The notes beneath the pieces were generated by a model. That model was not told where the DNA came from, did not search any database, and saw nothing but the letters and a program-made list of their open reading frames with translations. Both the position numbers and the translations under genes were made by a program. 64,000 nt of DNA from Achromobacter veterisilvae (lineage in GTDB: Bacteria > Pseudomonadota > Gammaproteobacteria > Burkholderiales > Burkholderiaceae_B), in contig NZ_UFQC01000027.1 in NCBI RefSeq assembly GCF_900496975.1, positions 21,022-85,021 on the forward strand, given 5' to 3'. This document shows, piece after piece, positions 46,265 to 54,967 of the stretch; position 1 is the first letter of the stretch; every line of letters starts with the position of its first letter.

Positions 46265-46587
46265 TCATCGAAACACGCATCTACCACTGCCTGCCCGGGC
46301 GCTTGCCGGCGCTTCACGAGCGATTCCGCGCGACGACGCTGGGCTTTTTCGATAAGCACGGTATCCAGCCCCTGGGGTTCTGGACCACGCTGGCCGGCCC
46401 GAGCAATCACGCCCTGACCTATATGCTGCAATGGGAAAGCCTGGCGGAGCGCGAGCGCAAATGGAATGCCTTCCAGGCCGATGCCGAGTGGATCGCCAAG
46501 CGCGCCGCCAGCGAGGCGGAACGGCCCATCGTGGAGCGGATCGAGAATTTCTTCCTCAGCCCGACGGACTACTCGCCCTTGCGGTGA
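46261..46587 (+). CDS. NIPSNAP-family protein
   Basis: Small alpha/beta-barrel protein of 108 residues. Opening MIIETRIYHCLPGRLPALHER and WTTLAGPSNHALTYMLQWES match the NIPSNAP fold, which dimerises into a ferredoxin-like barrel; bacterial members often sit in aromatic or hydroxy-acid catabolic operons, function poorly known. The start overlaps the cupin stop by four bases, so translation is coupled. Last gene of the operon before a hairpin. Confidence 0.92.
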   Translation: MIIETRIYHCLPGRLPALHERFRATTLGFFDKHGIQPLGFWTTLAGPSNHALTYMLQWESLAERERKWNAFQADAEWIAKRAASEAERPIVERIENFFLSPTDYSPLR

Positions 46588-46604
46588 CCATCGGGGCGAT
46601 GCTG

Positions 46605-46639
46605 CGCACGCAGGTTCAGCCTCACGCTGCCTGCGTGCG
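46605..46639 (+). terminator. Probable intrinsic terminator of the Bug/PrpD operon
   Basis: CGCACGCAGG and CCTGCGTGCG arms pair perfectly; a further CAGC/GCTG pairing continues inside after a two-base bulge, leaving a five-base loop. It lies 18 bases after the last stop codon. The tail is only TTCC, so termination may be incomplete. Confidence 0.5.
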
Positions 46640-46790
46640 TTCCAGGGGCTTGGCCGCAATCGGCGCGCTTGAACACGGTATCGCGGGAATACTAGGGAAA
46701 ACGCTCGGCATCGGCCGCGCGGCTACGACGCAATCCTTCATACAATCAGGTCCTGCCCCGGACCATTGCGTCGCAACCTGTCGAAACCCT

Positions 46791-47744
46791 ATGAATGATC
46801 GTCCCGCCGATCCGCCCGTCTCGGCGCCTTCGCGCAGCCTGGCGGCGCGTCTGGACCTGATGACCTTGCGTCTCTTCGTGGGCGTGGTCGAGCACGGCGG
46901 TATCGCTCGCGCGGCTCAGGCCGAATTCATCGCCACTTCGGCCGTCAGCAAACGCATCCACGATCTCGAAGCCATGCTGCGCACGCCCCTGCTGGTGCGC
47001 CAGCGCCAAGGCGTGGTGCCCACCGAGGCCGGACAGGCGCTGCTGCGGCATGCGCGCCGCCTGCTGCGGGCCATGGCCGAGATGGAAGACGAACTGGGCA
47101 GCTATGCCGAGGGCGAACGCGGCCAGGTCCGGCTCATGGTCAGCGAATCGACGCTGACCGATTTCTTTCCCGGCATCGTCAAGGACTTCTCGGAACAGCA
47201 CCCCAAGATCTTCATCGATCTGGTCGGGGGACTCAGCCCCAGCATCCAGCGCGCCGTGTTCGAAGAATCCGCCGACATCGGCGTACTGCTGGGGACGGTG
47301 ACCGAACCCGGCCTGCAGGTCTTCCCCTGCCGCTACCGCGATCTGCTGGTGCTGGTGGTCAACCCCCAGCATCCGCTGACCGAAGCCTGCAGCGTGCGCC
47401 TGTCGCAACTGGCCGGGCACGCCGTGATCGAACAGGAACCCAATAGCTTCGTGCAGCAATTGCTGCGCACCGAGGCCGCCAAGATCGGCGTGCCGTTGCA
47501 GGCCCGCATCCGCGTGGCCGGCTTCGAGGCCGTCTGCAACATGGCCGCCGAAGGCCTGGGCGTGGGCGTGGTGCCGCTGGGCTTCGCGCGGCGCATGGCC
47601 GCGCGCCAGCCCCTGTCCATCGTGGAACTGGATGAACCCTGGGCGCACCGCGAGTACAAGGTCTGCATCAAGCAGAAAGACCAGCAGCCCAAGGCGGTCG
47701 AGCTGCTGGTGTCCTACCTGGCGCGCGGCGAGCCGCGCGCCTGA
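46791..47744 (+). CDS. LysR-family transcriptional regulator
   Basis: Regulator of 317 residues. HTH at about 20-80 (MTLRLFVGVVEHGGIARAAQAEFIATSAVSKRIHDLEAML in that order), effector domain from about 105. The ATG at 46791 gives the family N-terminus. It lies 203 bases beyond the operon end, same strand, and converges on the polyamine-type ABC operon with only nine bases between stops. It could control either operon; the divergent LysR at 38747 is the better candidate for the upstream one, so this may govern the downstream one. Confidence 0.9.
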   Translation: MNDRPADPPVSAPSRSLAARLDLMTLRLFVGVVEHGGIARAAQAEFIATSAVSKRIHDLEAMLRTPLLVRQRQGVVPTEAGQALLRHARRLLRAMAEMEDELGSYAEGERGQVRLMVSESTLTDFFPGIVKDFSEQHPKIFIDLVGGLSPSIQRAVFEESADIGVLLGTVTEPGLQVFPCRYRDLLVLVVNPQHPLTEACSVRLSQLAGHAVIEQEPNSFVQQLLRTEAAKIGVPLQARIRVAGFEAVCNMAAEGLGVGVVPLGFARRMAARQPLSIVELDEPWAHREYKVCIKQKDQQPKAVELLVSYLARGEPRA

Positions 47745-47753
47745 CGCCGGGCC

Positions 47754-48596
47754 TCAGGCCTGGTGGCCTTCCAGGCCGCTGGCGTTCATGCGCCTGGCGC
47801 GGTGCTTGAGATACTCCACCGCCGAAAGCAAGAGGATGGACAGGATCACCAGTATCGTGGCCGCCGCCGCGATGGTCGGGTTGATCTCCTCGCGCACCCC
47901 GTTGAACATTTGCAGCGGGATGGTGCGTTGCCTGGGGCCGGCGAGGAAAATCGCCATGACGATATCGTCGAAAGACACGGCGAAAGCGAACAGGCCGCCC
48001 GATATCACGCCAGGCGCGATGAGCGGCAACATGATGCGCCGAAAGGCCAGCACGGGCGGAGCGCCGGAACTGGCCGCCGCCCGCATCAGGTTCATGTCGA
48101 AGCCTTCGAGCGTGGCGGCCACGGTTATTACCACGAAGGGGACGGCCAACACCGTGTGCGACAGCACCAGCCCCGGCAGGCTGTTGTTCAGCCCGATGGG
48201 CGCATAGAGGAAATACAACGCGGTCGCGCTGATGATCACCGGCACGATCACGGGCGAGGTGATGAACATCTGCATGGCCATCTTGAGCTTGCCGGGCAGG
48301 CGCTGCATGCCGATGGCCGCCATCGTCCCCAGGGCCGTGGCCAGCGCCGTGGTGGCGATCGCGATCAGGAAGCTGTTGCGTATCGCCGTCATCCAGTTTT
48401 CCGAGGCGAACAACTGCCGGTACCAACGCAGGGATATCCCCTCCAGCGGGAAAGTCAGGAAAGACCCGCCATTGAAGGAAAGCGGAATAATGACCAGCAC
48501 CGGCAGGATGAGAAACAGCAGGATGGCGGCGCAGGCCACTCGCAAACCCAGCCGGCAGCTTCTATCCAGGGGGCTGGCGCTCTGGAACGTATCCAT
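47754..48596 (-). CDS. Polyamine-type ABC transporter permease (PotC/PotI-like)
   Basis: Permease of 280 residues with six hydrophobic segments. The EAA-like coupling motif is AAASSGAPPVLAFRRIMLPLIAPG (about 160-183), the BPD_transp_1 signature. The start ATG at 48596 is preferred; the frame is open upstream but unlike coding. It resembles PotC/PotI of putrescine-spermidine importers. Last gene of the operon, 26 bases after the PotB-like gene. Confidence 0.92.
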   Translation of the reverse strand: MDTFQSASPLDRSCRLGLRVACAAILLFLILPVLVIIPLSFNGGSFLTFPLEGISLRWYRQLFASENWMTAIRNSFLIAIATTALATALGTMAAIGMQRLPGKLKMAMQMFITSPVIVPVIISATALYFLYAPIGLNNSLPGLVLSHTVLAVPFVVITVAATLEGFDMNLMRAAASSGAPPVLAFRRIMLPLIAPGVISGGLFAFAVSFDDIVMAIFLAGPRQRTIPLQMFNGVREEINPTIAAAATILVILSILLLSAVEYLKHRARRMNASGLEGHQA

Positions 48597-48622
48597 GTGG
48601 AATCTCCAATACGCGCGCCGCG

Positions 48623-49873
48623 TCAGCGCGCGGCGCGCTGGCGGGTTTTCGTCCAGGCCAGCGCGGCCAGCACGACGCAGGTGATGAGCAGCAACAGGCC
48701 GCCCAACGCCGCACCCATGGACCAATTGGCCGTCTCGGTAATGAAGTGCGCGATAAAGTAGCCGATCATCTGGTCGCCCGCTCCGCCGATCAGCGCCGGC
48801 GTGATGTAAAAGCCGATCGCCGTCACGAAGACCAGCAGACAGCCGCTGGCCACGCCTGGCAGGGTCTGCGGGAAGTACACCCGCCAGAATGCCGTCAGCG
48901 GGCTTGCGCCCAGAGAAATGGCGGCGCGCACGGTGTGCTTGCGTATCCCCGTCATCAGGCTATAGATGGGCAGAATCATGAAGGGCAGCAAGACGTGCAC
49001 CAGGGCGATGTAAGTACCGGTACGGTTAAAGACCAGCGTCAGCGGATGGTCGATGAGGCCCAGCCATTGCAATAGCTGGTTCACCACGCCGTCGCGCTGC
49101 AGAAGCACCACCCAGGCGGAGGTGCGCACCAGCAGCGCGGTCCAGAAGGGAATCAGCACCGCCAGCATCATCACGCTGGCCACGCGCGGCCTGGCGGTGG
49201 CCAGCAGGTAGGCCACCGGATAGCCCAGCACCAGGCAACACAGTGTGACCACCAGGCTGATGCCGAAGGTCCGCTGGAACACCGTCAGGAAAACCGCCTC
49301 GTCCTTCGGCACCCGCTCGATGGCGCCGTCTCCCGCGCGATGCAGGTCCATGGCGCCCAGCAGGTACATCGCCGACAGCGGCCCGCTGGCGCGCTGGATG
49401 GCCTGCCATACCTCCGGACCGCGCCATTGTTCCGAAATGCCGGCCAAGGCCTGCGTGGCGTTCCCCGGCGGGGCCTGGGCGAGGCGCCGGGCGGTGGTCA
49501 TGACCAGGCTGCGATAACCGCTGGTATCCTGGTTCAGGCGGTTGGCGATCGCGTTCAGGGCCGGCGTGCCCCGGGCTGCCCGCAAATCGTCTATCCACGC
49601 GCGGGCGGCCGCCTCGGGCACGGGCGTGTCCGCCTCCCAATGCGCCAGCGCCGCCACCACGCCGGGCGCGGCGCGGGCGAACTCGCGGTCGTCGACGCTC
49701 ATCTTCAGGATCAGGAAGATGGGCAGCACGAAGTTCACCAACAAGAACAACAGGAGCGGCGCGGCCAGCCCGAAGGCCAGCCAGTGGCGGCGGCGTTCGG
49801 CGCGGCGCAGGCCCTGGCGCAAGGCCCGCTCCTCGTCGCCCGGCGCGGCCCGCAAGACGGCGGCGGTTTGCAT
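48623..49873 (-). CDS. Polyamine-type ABC transporter permease (PotB/PotH-like), with long periplasmic insert
   Basis: Permease of 416 residues, longer than usual (about 290-310). One helix near 31-55, then an extra stretch of about 130 residues (roughly 60-190, mostly hydrophilic and helical, for example VVAALAHWEADTPVPEAAAR) before the five-helix core that carries the EAA motif AAISLGASPLTAFWRVYFPQTLPG (about 315-340). The insert should face the periplasm and could contact the binding protein. The ATG at 49873 (MQTAAVL) is chosen. Pairs with the PotC-like permease. Confidence 0.9.
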   Translation of the reverse strand: MQTAAVLRAAPGDEERALRQGLRRAERRRHWLAFGLAAPLLLFLLVNFVLPIFLILKMSVDDREFARAAPGVVAALAHWEADTPVPEAAARAWIDDLRAARGTPALNAIANRLNQDTSGYRSLVMTTARRLAQAPPGNATQALAGISEQWRGPEVWQAIQRASGPLSAMYLLGAMDLHRAGDGAIERVPKDEAVFLTVFQRTFGISLVVTLCCLVLGYPVAYLLATARPRVASVMMLAVLIPFWTALLVRTSAWVVLLQRDGVVNQLLQWLGLIDHPLTLVFNRTGTYIALVHVLLPFMILPIYSLMTGIRKHTVRAAISLGASPLTAFWRVYFPQTLPGVASGCLLVFVTAIGFYITPALIGGAGDQMIGYFIAHFITETANWSMGAALGGLLLLITCVVLAALAWTKTRQRAAR

Positions 49874-49895
49874 GATGTTCCCCTCGGGCCCCGTC

Positions 49896-50933
49896 TTACT
49901 GCGAGGCCCAGGCATTGAAGCGCTGCGTCAGCTTCTCGATGTTCTCCACCCAGAACTCCGCCTCCAGCGCGACGGCCTGCGACTGGTTCGCGGGATTGGT
50001 GGGCAGGTCCTTCAGGACTTCGGCATCGACCAGGGTGTTGGCGCGGATATTGGTGATGCCCTGGTTGCCCAGCGCGGGATAGGCTTTCTGGATATCGGCC
50101 GACGTGGCGTAGGCGAGGTAGCGGGTCGCCTCTTCCTGGTGCTTGCTGCCCTTGAGCACGACGTAGTAGTCGATGGCGTAGATGCTGCCCGGCCAGACGA
50201 CCTTGAAATTGGTGTGTTCCGCGCGATTGGCGGAAATGGCGCGGCTGACGTAGATGGCGCCCATGGAGACATCGCCCGCCGCGATCAGTTGCGGCCCTTG
50301 CGCCCCGGCGCTCCACCAGACGATGCTGGACTTGATTTCATCCAGCTTGCGGAAGGCGCGGTCCACGCCCTGCGGGGTCGCGAGCACTTTGTAGACCTCG
50401 TCGCGCGCCACGCCATCGGCCAGCAGGGCGAACTCCAGCGTGTACTTCGGCCCTTTGCGCATGGCGCGCTTGCCCGGGAATTTCTTCAGGTCCCAGAAGT
50501 CCGTCCAACTGCGCGGACCTTCCTTCAGGCGGTTGCCGTCATAGGCCAGGCCGGTGGTCCACACAACCGCTCCCACGCCGCAATCGGTGGCCGCGCCCGC
50601 GATGTAGTCCTCGCGCTTGCCGATCCGGGCCCAGTCCAGCGGTTCGAACAGGCCTTCGTCGCAGCCAAGCACCATTTCGTCGGCCTCGACCTGGACCACG
50701 TCCCAGTTGGCGTTGCCGCCCTGCACCTTGGTGCGCAGGATGCCCAGTCCGCCCGACCAGGAGTCCTCGGTGATCTTGATGCCGGTCTTGGCCGAGAAGG
50801 GTTCGTAGAAGACCTTTTTCTGCGCGGCCTGCGAACTTCCGCCCCAGGCCGTGATGTTCAGCTCCTGCGCCTGGACCTGCGCGCCCAGTGCCAGCGAGGC
50901 CGCCAGTATTGCGATGTACTTTCCTGCTTTCAT
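49896..50933 (-). CDS. Polyamine-type ABC transporter substrate-binding protein (PotD/PotF-like)
   Basis: Periplasmic protein of 345 residues with signal peptide (about 1-22, ending VQAQ) and mature start ELNITAWGGSSQAAQKKVFYEPF, typical of the group related to PotD/PotF. Acidic and aromatic residues (DSWSGGLGIL, VQVEADEM, CDEG) line the expected ligand cleft, suiting a cationic amine, but the group also binds other amines and opines. Sits between ATPase and permease genes with gaps of 30 and 22 bases. Confidence 0.91.
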   Translation of the reverse strand: MKAGKYIAILAASLALGAQVQAQELNITAWGGSSQAAQKKVFYEPFSAKTGIKITEDSWSGGLGILRTKVQGGNANWDVVQVEADEMVLGCDEGLFEPLDWARIGKREDYIAGAATDCGVGAVVWTTGLAYDGNRLKEGPRSWTDFWDLKKFPGKRAMRKGPKYTLEFALLADGVARDEVYKVLATPQGVDRAFRKLDEIKSSIVWWSAGAQGPQLIAAGDVSMGAIYVSRAISANRAEHTNFKVVWPGSIYAIDYYVVLKGSKHQEEATRYLAYATSADIQKAYPALGNQGITNIRANTLVDAEVLKDLPTNPANQSQAVALEAEFWVENIEKLTQRFNAWASQ

Positions 50934-50963
50934 TTTTTTCCCCTGTTGTGTTGGTGTGATACG

Positions 50964-52076
50964 TCAGGATGCCCGCGTCGCGGGAAAGGCAAAACAATCG
51001 TCGGATTTCCAGCCCACCCGCAGCACGTCGCCGGGGCGCGCCTGGCCCAGCGGCCTGGCGTCGGGCACCTTGCACATCATCGTGCCGCCGCCGGCCAGCC
51101 GGAACACGGCGCGCAGATGGTCGCCGTGGTACATGTACTGCTCGAGTTTCACGTCCAGCACGTTGTCGCAGGCGCCGGGCTGCGGCATGAGGCTGACCTT
51201 CTCCGGCCGCACCGACAGGATGCTGGGCCTGCCCGCCGGGAAGTCTCCGGCGTGGCGCGCGCGCAATGTGGCGCCGCAGGCGCTGCGGTGCACCGAGAGG
51301 CCGGCGGCGGCCTCCAGCACCGTGCCCTCTATCAGGTTGTTCTCGCCGATGAAGCTGGCTACGAAGGCGCTGGCGGGCCGCTCATAGAGATCGGCGGGCG
51401 AGGCCAACTGCTGGATACGGCCCTCGTCGAACACGGCGATCCGGTCCGACATGGTCAAGGCCTCGGACTGGTCGTGGGTGACGTAGATGATGGTCACCCC
51501 CAGTTCCGCGTGGATCCGCTTGATTTCGTACTGCAATTTCTCGCGCAGATACTTGTCCAGGGCACCCAGAGGCTCGTCCATGAGCACCAGGACCGGGTCG
51601 AAGATCAGGGCCCGCGCCAGCGCCACGCGCTGTTGCTGGCCGCCCGACAACTGCGCCGGCCGGCGTTCGGCGAAGGCGCCCAGGCGCACCATGTCCAGGG
51701 CGCGATCCACCTTGTTCTTGATATCGCTTCGGGGGTACTTGCGCACGGTCAGCGGGAAAGCCAGGTTCTCGGCCACGTTCATGTGGGGGAACAAGGCATA
51801 GTTCTGGAATACGACGCCGATATTGCGCTTGTGGGGCGCCGCGTGCGTGACCGGCTTGTCGGCTATCAGGATGTCGCCCGAGGTGGGCGTCTCGAAGCCG
51901 GCCAGCATCATCAGGGAGGTGGTCTTGCCCGATCCCGAAGGCCCCAGGAAAGTGAGGAACTCATTTTTTCTTACGGCCAGGTCCAGGTCCCTGACCGAAT
52001 AGCTCCGGCCATCGTAGGTCTTGGACACGCCGCGAAATTCAACATGGCTGACGCCGCGCGCTGCTTCGGACAACAT
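50964..52076 (-). CDS. Polyamine-type ABC transporter ATPase (PotA/PotG-like)
   Basis: ATPase of 370 residues. Walker A GPSGSGKTT, Q-loop FQNYALFPHM, signature LSGGQQQRVALARAL, Walker B VLVLMDEPLGALD, H-loop YVTHDQSEAL; a C-terminal TOBE domain (about 280-350) follows, as in PotA. The ATG at 52076 has AAGGAG upstream; the TTG five codons earlier is dropped. It energises the two permeases downstream. Confidence 0.94.
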   Translation of the reverse strand: MLSEAARGVSHVEFRGVSKTYDGRSYSVRDLDLAVRKNEFLTFLGPSGSGKTTSLMMLAGFETPTSGDILIADKPVTHAAPHKRNIGVVFQNYALFPHMNVAENLAFPLTVRKYPRSDIKNKVDRALDMVRLGAFAERRPAQLSGGQQQRVALARALIFDPVLVLMDEPLGALDKYLREKLQYEIKRIHAELGVTIIYVTHDQSEALTMSDRIAVFDEGRIQQLASPADLYERPASAFVASFIGENNLIEGTVLEAAAGLSVHRSACGATLRARHAGDFPAGRPSILSVRPEKVSLMPQPGACDNVLDVKLEQYMYHGDHLRAVFRLAGGGTMMCKVPDARPLGQARPGDVLRVGWKSDDCFAFPATRAS

Positions 52077-52135
52077 GTGTGCTCCTTGCAAAGAAGGCGG
52101 GCGCCGCCCGGACGCCCGCCCACACCGCGCCGCGA

Positions 52136-53548
52136 TCAGAAAGCGATCGTCACCAGGCGCTCTTCCATCATCTCGCGCACCGCGTACCGCGGGCCTTCGC
52201 GGCCGAAGCCGCTGTCCTTCACGCCGCCAAACGGCATGACGTCCACGCGCGAACTGGAAGTCTCGTTGATATGGACACCACCGAACTGCAGATTCACCCC
52301 GGCCTGCATCGCCACCGAGAGATCCCGCGTGAACAGGCCGGCGGCCAGGCCGTACGGCGTGTCGTTGGCCCGCTCATAGGCCTGCTCGACGGTATCGACG
52401 GGAATGGCCACGATAATCGGCGCGAACACTTCTTCGCACACCACCCGCGCGTCCGGCGGCGCATCGGCCAGGATGGTCGGGGCGAACACCGCGCGCTCGC
52501 GCTTGCCGCCCACCAGCACGCGGGCGCCTCCCCGCACGGCCTCGGCCAGCCATTGCTCGGCGCGTTCCGCCTGCTGCACGGTGATCATGGGGCCCACCAC
52601 TGTCTCCGGCTGGCGCGGATCTCCGTAGGGTACCTTGCGCGTAGCCTCGACGAGCTTTTCCAGGAAGGCTTCGTAGATGGGCCGCTGGATCAGCACGCGC
52701 TGCACCGAGGTGCAGACCTGGCCGGCCTTGCGAAAGCCCGCGGCCACGATCTTGCCCACCGCCAGCGCTTGATCCGCGTCGGCCAGCACGATGGTGCTGG
52801 CGATACTGCCCAGTTCAAGTTGCGTCCCGCGCAAGCCGGCGGCCTGCTGGATCTCGCGGCCCACCCGCGTGCTGCCCGTGAAGGTATAGAACTGGATGCG
52901 GCTGTCGTCCAGAAGAGCGCGGCCGATGGCCGCGCCCGGGCCGTGCAGCAGGCTGATGCACTCCGGCGGCAAGCCCGCGTCGATCAGGATCTGGCACAAG
53001 GCCACTGCGCTCAGCGGCGTCAGCTCCGAGGGCTTGAGCACCACCACGTTGCCGCCGGCCAGGGCCGGCGCCACCTTGTGGGCCACCACGTTCAAGGGGG
53101 AGTTGTAGGGCGTGATCGCGCAGACCACCCCGCGCGGCACGAGCACGGTATAGCCCATGCGGTTCTTCAGCCCCGGCGTGGCTTCCATCGGCACGATGTC
53201 GCCCACCAGGCGGCGCGCCTCCTCGGCCGAGAGCTGCAAGGTCTGCACGCAGCGGCGCACCTCGTTCTCGCCGTCGCCGCGCGGGAAGCCTGTCTCGGAC
53301 ACCAGGGTGTCCAGCAGTTTGTCCTTGCGCGCCTGCATCAGGTCGGCCGCGCGCATCAGGATGCGGTAGCGTTCGTCGGGCGACAGGCGGATGCGGCGGG
53401 CGGCCTGCGCCGCCGCGCCCACGGCTTCGTCCACTTGCCGCGCCGAGGCGACCCCCATCTCGCCATAGGGCTGGCCGCTATAGCAATCGGTCAGGACTTC
53501 GGAATGGTCGCCGGCCACCCATCGGCCGGCTATCAACAGCTTCGACAT
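52136..53548 (-). CDS. NAD(P)-dependent aldehyde dehydrogenase
   Basis: Aldehyde dehydrogenase of 470 residues: N149 (ITPYNSP), E246 (LELGSIA) and C279 (GQVCTS) form the catalytic set. The LELGSIASTIVLADAD wording is typical of lactaldehyde / phosphonoacetaldehyde / succinate-semialdehyde-type members. It directly follows the aminotransferase gene (about seven bases), so it most likely oxidises the semialdehyde made by transamination of an omega-amine. Two ATGs in tandem (53551, 53548) give the same N-terminus apart from one Met. Confidence 0.92.
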   Translation of the reverse strand: MSKLLIAGRWVAGDHSEVLTDCYSGQPYGEMGVASARQVDEAVGAAAQAARRIRLSPDERYRILMRAADLMQARKDKLLDTLVSETGFPRGDGENEVRRCVQTLQLSAEEARRLVGDIVPMEATPGLKNRMGYTVLVPRGVVCAITPYNSPLNVVAHKVAPALAGGNVVVLKPSELTPLSAVALCQILIDAGLPPECISLLHGPGAAIGRALLDDSRIQFYTFTGSTRVGREIQQAAGLRGTQLELGSIASTIVLADADQALAVGKIVAAGFRKAGQVCTSVQRVLIQRPIYEAFLEKLVEATRKVPYGDPRQPETVVGPMITVQQAERAEQWLAEAVRGGARVLVGGKRERAVFAPTILADAPPDARVVCEEVFAPIIVAIPVDTVEQAYERANDTPYGLAAGLFTRDLSVAMQAGVNLQFGGVHINETSSSRVDVMPFGGVKDSGFGREGPRYAVREMMEERLVTIAF

Positions 53549-53555
53549 CATGCCC

Positions 53556-54890
53556 TCACACGCGGCCCAGAGCCGCAAAGGTTTCGTCAAAAATACGCAG
53601 CGCGTGGTCTACCTGTTCACGGGTGATCACCAGGGGCGGCGTGATACGCAGCGTTGAAGCGTAGGTGCCCGTGGTCGAGATCAGCAGTTTCCGTTCGCGC
53701 AAGGCCGCATGCATGGCCTTGACGAGTTCAGGATAGGGCTCGCGGGTTTCACGGTTCTTCACCAGTTCCACGCCTATCATCAGGCCGATTCCGCGCACGT
53801 CGCCGATGACTTCGTACTTGCCGGCCAGGCGCTTGAATCCCTCGAGGAAGTATTCGCCGCAGACGCGCGCGTTGTCCGCCAGCCTTTCCTCTTCGAGGAT
53901 GTCCAGCACCGCGTGCCCGGCCGCCATCCCGATCTGGTTGTTCGAGCCGAAGGTCGTGAAATGATCGCCTTCCTCGAACGCCGTGCCCAGGGTCTCGGTC
54001 GCCATGAAGCCGCCGATGGGCACCCCCCCGCCAATGGCCTTGGCGAAAGTCACGATATCGGGCTGCACGTCCCAGTGCTGATAGCCAAAGGTCTTGCCCG
54101 TGCGGCCCCAGCCGGCGAACACCTCGTCGATGACGAGCGTGATGCCGTGCTTGCGGCAGATGTCCTGCACGCGCGGCCAGTAGTGTTTGGGCGGCGTGAG
54201 AACGCCGCCGACGCAAAGAATGGACTCCGAGATCAGCACGGCCGGCGCGGACTGCATGCGGACCTTGATCGCATCCTCGATCGCGTCGGCGCACTTCAGG
54301 CCGCAACCGCCGTCGTTGTTCTTGTTGTGCGAAGAATAAGGGCAGCGATAGCAATAGGGCGCGCTCACATGCACGACCCCCGGCAGGGCGGCATAGGGGC
54401 CAAAGCCCTTCTTGCGCGCCGCGTTGCCCGTCAGGCTCAATGCCAGCGAGGTGCGGCCATGGAAGCTATGCTCCATGGCGAGCACGCCGTAGCCTTTCTT
54501 GCCGGTGTTGGTCGCGTGCTTGAAAGCCAGCTTGATCGCGCCGTCGTTCGACTCCGCGCCGCTATTGGTGAAGAACACCCGCGACAGGCGGCCATCGCTT
54601 TCGCGGGTGATGCGCGCGGCCAGTTCCGAGGTCACGCGGCTGTGATTGCGCCCGGGGCCTTGCAGCAGCCGCGTGGCCTGGTCCTGGATGGCCTTGACCA
54701 CCTTGGGATGGCAATGGCCCACGGAATTCACGCCAGGGCCGGCTTCCAGATCGAGGTAGGTGTTGCCAGCCTCGTCCACGACCTCGCAAGCGGCGCCGCT
54801 CACGATGACCGGCTCGACCAGGCTGGAGCCCGGAATCAGATGCGTATCCAGCGCGGCGCCCGAAGATCCGCTCGATGTGTGTTGTGCCAT
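53556..54890 (-). CDS. Class III (omega) pyridoxal-phosphate aminotransferase
   Basis: Aminotransferase of 444 residues. PLP lysine K284 (TFAKAIGGG), D255 (VIDEVFAGWGRTG), Gly/Ser-rich NSGAESNDGAIKLA near 109 and a Cys-rich insert (YCYRCPY...GGCGLKCADAI, 179-204) seen in a subset of the family related to 4-aminobutyrate / diaminobutyrate aminotransferases. It should move an omega-amino group to a keto acid, leaving a semialdehyde for the dehydrogenase next door. The ATG at 54890 gives the family start; upstream frame is not coding. Confidence 0.93.
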   Translation of the reverse strand: MAQHTSSGSSGAALDTHLIPGSSLVEPVIVSGAACEVVDEAGNTYLDLEAGPGVNSVGHCHPKVVKAIQDQATRLLQGPGRNHSRVTSELAARITRESDGRLSRVFFTNSGAESNDGAIKLAFKHATNTGKKGYGVLAMEHSFHGRTSLALSLTGNAARKKGFGPYAALPGVVHVSAPYCYRCPYSSHNKNNDGGCGLKCADAIEDAIKVRMQSAPAVLISESILCVGGVLTPPKHYWPRVQDICRKHGITLVIDEVFAGWGRTGKTFGYQHWDVQPDIVTFAKAIGGGVPIGGFMATETLGTAFEEGDHFTTFGSNNQIGMAAGHAVLDILEEERLADNARVCGEYFLEGFKRLAGKYEVIGDVRGIGLMIGVELVKNRETREPYPELVKAMHAALRERKLLISTTGTYASTLRITPPLVITREQVDHALRIFDETFAALGRV

Positions 54891-54967
54891 GATGAATGAG
54901 TGAAAACAGACAAGCAGGAGCGGAACAGCCGCTCCACCGGGCGGCGCGCGCCGCCATGGGAAGTCGA

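Noticed and set aside
49542..52379. 945-codon plus-strand ORF over the polyamine-type ABC genes
   Set aside because: Antisense shadow; the minus-strand genes have motifs, Shine-Dalgarno sites and operon spacing.
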